A stretch of DNA of 51,294 nt, from the NCBI GenBank assembly GCA_021817825.1, contig JAKAFS010000018.1, positions 1-51,294 on the forward strand, in the 5' to 3' direction. Made by a program: the position numbers and the translations under genes. Each line of letters starts with the position of its first letter. Positions within the stretch are counted from its first letter, which is position 1. The notes below the pieces were generated by a model, which was not told the DNA's origin, did no database searches, and saw nothing but the letters and a program-made list of their open reading frames with translations. The stretch comes from Deltaproteobacteria bacterium. Lineage in GTDB: Bacteria > Desulfobacterota > Syntrophia > Syntrophales > UBA5619. Shown piece after piece: positions 48,333-51,294 of the stretch.

Positions 48333-49358
48333 CTATTCGATAGGCTTGACGCCAAATTTTCTCACTCGCTCATATTGTTTCCGCCACGCCATTTCAAGTT
48401 TTTTGGTCCCTGTGTTATATACGGTTGACCAAATGGTTGTATTGAGAGAAACTGAACGCAATAATTCCATCGCGTCTTTTTCCGAAAGCCGTCCTTTGTT
48501 TTTCTCAAGTACGCTCATTAATCGCTCATAGCGAATCCTACCTGCATCTCCGAAATTATTGTAAAGGATAAAATTCGTTACGGCATGCCAAGGTTTCTGG
48601 TTTCGAATCACTTGCATGTCTCCATTTATGAATTCAAATACCACGGAATTGCCGGCAGCATCGGCAACAAAACAATGATTACTCGTTCCGAGTGCCGTCA
48701 TATTCACATTATACCGACGAACCAATGTGATGGCCTCTTCGACATCCTTCGCATAGTCCAGTATCAAGCGGCTCATTTGCCAGCGCAGAAGGGATACTTT
48801 CGCCGAATCGTGCTGGAACGATGCCCCCGGTACTGTTAAAATCGCAACCGTGACGCCCTGTTCGTTCATGCCGTCCGCCGGAAAGTAGGGAGCAGCCAAT
48901 ATGTTCGTTTTCACGTCCCTATTCGCTTTATGCATCATCGCCGTATTCATTGTATTCAGATTGACCATCGATACGGAAGCATATCCGTCCGAAGGATGGG
49001 TATACAAAAGCAATGCCGGCGGATCACCTGTTAAGTCATAATTTCTACCGATAAGCACATCTCCCGATTCATTGATCGCTGTAAAGGCGGAGCATGCCGC
49101 TTGTTCATCATCGCTTATATCGCTGCCGATTAAGTGATTCATTCTTAAAAAACGGTTCAATTCATGAATATCTTTTGCACCCTGACTCAAGAACTCCTTG
49201 AAATGATAGTCCCCGGAATAGTTCATTACGTAAAGCGGAATATCGTCAAGCTTTTTGAGCGACAGAACTGTCTCGCTACGTCCTGCGAGTGCTGGATAGG
49301 TACTGCAAAACAAGCAGCAAAAAAATGTTGCCAAACCCAATAAACAACGCCCATGCAT
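48333..49358 (-). CDS. secreted Ntn-type linear amide hydrolase (choloylglycine hydrolase-like)
   Basis: 341 residues from ATG 49358, chosen because it gives a signal peptide (CLLGLATFFCCLFCSTYPALAG). The frame is open about 150 bp further upstream into hexapeptide-gene debris, so a longer start is unlikely. The putative N-terminal nucleophile is Cys in ACSAFTAINESGDVLIGRNYD, followed by Arg in GRN, the choloylglycine hydrolase/acid-ceramidase plan. NEQGVTVAILTVPG and ALGTSNHCFVADAAGNSVVFE are further family marks. Auto-cleavage before Cys would be needed. It probably hydrolyses an extracellular amide or N-acyl compound. Confidence 0.8.
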   Translation of the reverse strand: MHGRCLLGLATFFCCLFCSTYPALAGRSETVLSLKKLDDIPLYVMNYSGDYHFKEFLSQGAKDIHELNRFLRMNHLIGSDISDDEQAACSAFTAINESGDVLIGRNYDLTGDPPALLLYTHPSDGYASVSMVNLNTMNTAMMHKANRDVKTNILAAPYFPADGMNEQGVTVAILTVPGASFQHDSAKVSLLRWQMSRLILDYAKDVEEAITLVRRYNVNMTALGTSNHCFVADAAGNSVVFEFINGDMQVIRNQKPWHAVTNFILYNNFGDAGRIRYERLMSVLEKNKGRLSEKDAMELLRSVSLNTTIWSTVYNTGTKKLEMAWRKQYERVRKFGVKPIE

Positions 49359-49477
49359 TTTTTGCAAAAAAACTCCCTTCACGCGCAGCACCCCTTCGTC
49401 AACTCGATTTTTGTATTCATTGTAAGCGTTAAGGATTCTCCCTACAGTTACGGTAAGGAAAATCAGCGATTCCCTGT

Positions 49478-49534
49478 CCTGTCCTACCACGCGGCCGGCC
49501 CTGATCACGCAATGGCCGCCGATTTCAGCATCGT
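49478..49534 (-). pseudogene. second fragment of the hexapeptide acyltransferase-like gene
   Basis: 57 bp matching 47062-47118 in all but roughly eight positions. On the minus strand it reads DAEIGGHCVIRAGRVVGQ, against DAQIGDHCMIGAGCVVGQ in the first fragment. It lies 18 bp from the end of the GNAT gene. Confidence 0.6.
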
Positions 49535-49552
49535 TAAGGGGCGGGGGCGCCG

Positions 49553-50656
49553 CTACACTGCCGATCCCCGCATGGCCCGGGCGCGGTCTTGCATGATAAA
49601 TTCCAGCAGCTTTTTGGCCCGCTCGGAATAGAGGTTGATCGATTCCCGGTTGGGGGCAGAGGTCAGCTTTTGGAGCAGCAGGCCGTCGTTATCGAACCAG
49701 CGCGGCAGATAGCCGCCGAAAAAGTATCCCCTTTGCAGGAGCGCCGGAAACACACCGACCAGGGCCGGATCGCCGATATTGAGAAACACCTGCCGGACCT
49801 GACAACCCTTGGCAGAGGCGGTCGCTTCGAAATCGGCGATGATCTGGGCGGCATCCCGGCCGGCCTTGACCAGGGAGAGTCTGGCGACGGCCGCCTCGGC
49901 AAAATACAGCTCTGTGGAGTCGCTCCGTTCGGGAAGGCCGGCCGTCTCGCTTTGGCTGTGCAGGGATCTTACCAGCCCCATCTCCTCGATGCAGCGGCCC
50001 ACGGGCTCCCGGTAAATCTCCGGCAGCCAGAGGTCCTGCGGCCGGTCCTTGAACACCTTGAAGAACAATACCGCCGCCACCCGGCCGGGCGAGCCGCCCT
50101 CTTTCGCAAAAGCCTCCGCAGGCATGAGGTCCAGGGCCAGTCCTGCTTCGGTAAAGCCTTTCCGCACCGGCATTCTCTGCATGATGAGGTCCCGGCACAC
50201 GGTTTCCGTGAAAAGTACGCTCAGGCCGGTTTTGGCGGGCAGCATTTTGAGGATGAACTCGCTGATCTCGAAGACGGCCCGGGTATTTCGGTACTCCTGC
50301 CGGATGAGGTATTGCCCTGCCTCGTAAATTCCGGAAAAGGGCGGGGAGCTGCGGTAGACGGCGCCGAAGCCGACCACGTCGCCCCTTTCGGTTCTAGCCA
50401 CCACGCCGTGGATATTGCCCTGGCGGGTTTCTGCGACGAGGCGTTGCGGCACATAGTAGGTATCGACCGGGTAGCCGTCGCCGTAGATCGCACAGCAGCA
50501 TTGCGCCACGCCCCAGGCGTCTGCGGGCTGGAAAAAGTCGACGGTGAAGCTGAGGTCCGGGGTCAGGGCCTGCGCGGAGGCGCTCAGGATCTCCAGGGCT
50601 TCCCGGCGAGTGGTGATTTGGTCGATCCGGTCTTGTAGAGTCATTGGTGTTGCCAT
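49553..50656 (-). CDS. GNAT-family acetyltransferase-like protein
   Basis: 367 residues in two GNAT-like halves. The first has GDVVGFGAVYRSSPPFSGIY and AGQYLIRQEYRNTRAVFEIS, an acetyl-CoA-binding-like loop. The second has VRQVFLNIGDPALVGVFPAL, then LQRGYFFGGYLPRWFDNDG. The second half resembles residues about 400-440 of the fusion protein at 32264. Likely a small-molecule or protein acyltransferase; the substrate is unknown. Starts at ATG 50656, with a second ATG four codons on. Confidence 0.75.
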   Translation of the reverse strand: MATPMTLQDRIDQITTRREALEILSASAQALTPDLSFTVDFFQPADAWGVAQCCCAIYGDGYPVDTYYVPQRLVAETRQGNIHGVVARTERGDVVGFGAVYRSSPPFSGIYEAGQYLIRQEYRNTRAVFEISEFILKMLPAKTGLSVLFTETVCRDLIMQRMPVRKGFTEAGLALDLMPAEAFAKEGGSPGRVAAVLFFKVFKDRPQDLWLPEIYREPVGRCIEEMGLVRSLHSQSETAGLPERSDSTELYFAEAAVARLSLVKAGRDAAQIIADFEATASAKGCQVRQVFLNIGDPALVGVFPALLQRGYFFGGYLPRWFDNDGLLLQKLTSAPNRESINLYSERAKKLLEFIMQDRARAMRGSAV

Positions 50657-50809
50657 GGGCTCCGTCTACACCCAAAGCCCCCTTACGGCAATGACAATTC
50701 TTGCGGCTGCCCCTGCCGAACCATGCCGGGCGCGAAAATCACCACGGACGCGCGACCATGGTTCCCCTTTGTCGATGTATACATTACCACCGGACCGATA
50801 GATAATCCC

Positions 50810-50839
50810 TTGACAGACCGGACGCCGTTTTCGTATACT
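50810..50839 (+). promoter_or_regulatory. strong sigma-70-like promoter upstream of the CcdA-like gene
   Basis: Perfect -35 TTGACA (50810-50815), 18-bp spacer, -10 TATACT (50834-50839). It is the best promoter match in the window. It lies 215 bp before the start codon at 51054, so the transcript has a long leader. Confidence 0.75.
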
Positions 50840-50845
50840 CCGGCT

Positions 50846-51053
50846 CCCTCGGCCCTATGGTTCAGGTCAGGCAAAAAGCGGACGACTGTTAGGAATGACG
50901 ACTCTGTTCCCAGACAAGGACTTTAATGCGGAGTGCCGCCGAGCCAACGTCGCGAGAGTAAAAAAAGCGCATTATTGTATACGATTCAAAGAATTCAGCG
51001 AGAACGAACAAGGAAGAACTGCCGCCCCTAAAAGGTAACCTGCGAGGCCTCCG
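50846..51053 (+). other. about 210-nt untranslated leader, possible structured RNA
   Basis: There is no open frame with an RBS between the promoter and the CcdA-like gene. The two ends can pair: CCGG at 50840 with CCGG at 51051, and CCTCG at 50847 with CGAGG just before the gene. The closing stem would include the gene's Shine-Dalgarno (GAGG), so folding could hide it. No known riboswitch consensus was recognised, and 6S RNA was considered but not demonstrated. Confidence 0.4.
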
Positions 51054-51294
51054 GTGCAACAAGTCACTTATTGGGTCGCCATTGGCGCTGGTTTAGCTTC
51101 TTTTCTGACACCTTGCGTATTGCCCATGGTGCCGATCTATCTCGCCAGCCTGTGCGGCGCCGATGTTTTTTCCGCCGATCCCTCCCGGAAACGATTGCCC
51201 GTCCTTCTGCACACCGTCAGTTTTATTTTTGGATTCTCTTTTGTTTTCATTGCTTTGGGGCTTGCTGCGGGGATGGTCGGCCTGGTCTTCGGCT
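51054..51294 (+). CDS. CcdA/DsbD-type thiol-disulfide membrane transporter (partial, 3' end outside window)
   Basis: Starts at GTG 51054, six bases after GAGG. The 80 residues visible include VAIGAGLASFLTPCVLPMVP, the first membrane helix with the redox Cys in TPCVLP. A loop (GADVFSADPSRKR) and a second helix (LLHTVSFIFGFSFVFIALGL) follow, as in the CcdA/DsbD transmembrane family that passes reducing equivalents to the periplasm for cytochrome c maturation. The second redox Cys and the rest lie beyond the window. Confidence 0.88.
   Translation, partial: MQQVTYWVAIGAGLASFLTPCVLPMVPIYLASLCGADVFSADPSRKRLPVLLHTVSFIFGFSFVFIALGLAAGMVGLVFG

Overview
The window reads as a high-GC chromosome segment of an anaerobic deltaproteobacterium (Desulfobacterota; a Syntrophales-like syntroph is my best guess). 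This rests on three things: the gene order nrdR-ribE-ribBA-ribH-nusB, the molybdo-flavoprotein-like and AprA-like redox genes typical of such anaerobes, and dispersed GTCATTCCCGC hairpin repeats. No rRNA is present to confirm it. No CRISPR array and no intact insertion sequence was seen.

Layout. 1-5.9 kb is a tight housekeeping run on the plus strand: fabF (cut by the window edge), rpiB, a dCMP deaminase gene, nrdR, ribE, ribBA, ribH, nusB and an M17-peptidase N-domain protein. ribD is absent from its usual place. 5.9-14 kb holds two DASS/SLC13-type anion permeases around a universal stress protein, then ptsP (GAF-type enzyme I of the nitrogen PTS), a radical SAM protein and a lipoprotein.

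14.1-21.9 kb is a tRNA-Gln(CUG) integration hotspot. A 6.7-kb island lies between a complete tRNA gene and a 50-bp copy of its 3' end. It encodes, all leftward, a tyrosine integrase, an unknown protein, an AlpA-like DNA-binding protein, an SF3 helicase, a zinc-finger/Toprim primase and a P27-type small terminase subunit. No capsid or tail genes are present. This is the plan of a phage-inducible chromosomal island (phage satellite). A second segment with a HEPN/MNT toxin-antitoxin pair ends at a third, diverged tRNA 3' copy. Each tRNA copy is followed by its own hairpin terminator.

22.1-30.5 kb is a catabolic-looking redox cluster: SDR dehydrogenase, AraC-type regulator, a CoxS-like 2Fe-2S protein, a flavoprotein in which a GltD-like module is inserted inside a CoxM-like FAD domain, a 56-aa protein, an AprA-like flavoprotein, a 2x[4Fe-4S] ferredoxin and an NMT1/THI5-like binding protein without signal peptide. 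No molybdenum subunit is present, and the normally Mo-proximal cluster motif of the CoxS-like protein is altered. This is the best candidate for an undescribed enzyme complex.

30.5-35.7 kb carries two membrane proteins, a large HATPase-GNAT-aminotransferase fusion and a secreted cyclophilin. 35.9-49.5 kb is a plastic, defence-like region. It holds a RelE-type toxin-antitoxin pair, an orphan ParB-like protein, a YhcG/DUF1016 nuclease, dinB flanked by two copies of a palindrome-bearing repeat, a SIR2-TPR protein with 14 exact 40-residue repeats, and a broken Bro-N antirepressor. It also holds a HigB-HigA-ImmA operon with an operator inside its promoter, a Fic protein with a convergent Fic inhibitor, a secreted Ntn-type amidase and fragments of a hexapeptide acyltransferase gene. 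The window closes with a GNAT-family protein related to the middle of the 32-kb fusion and the start of a CcdA-like gene behind a strong promoter and a 210-nt leader.
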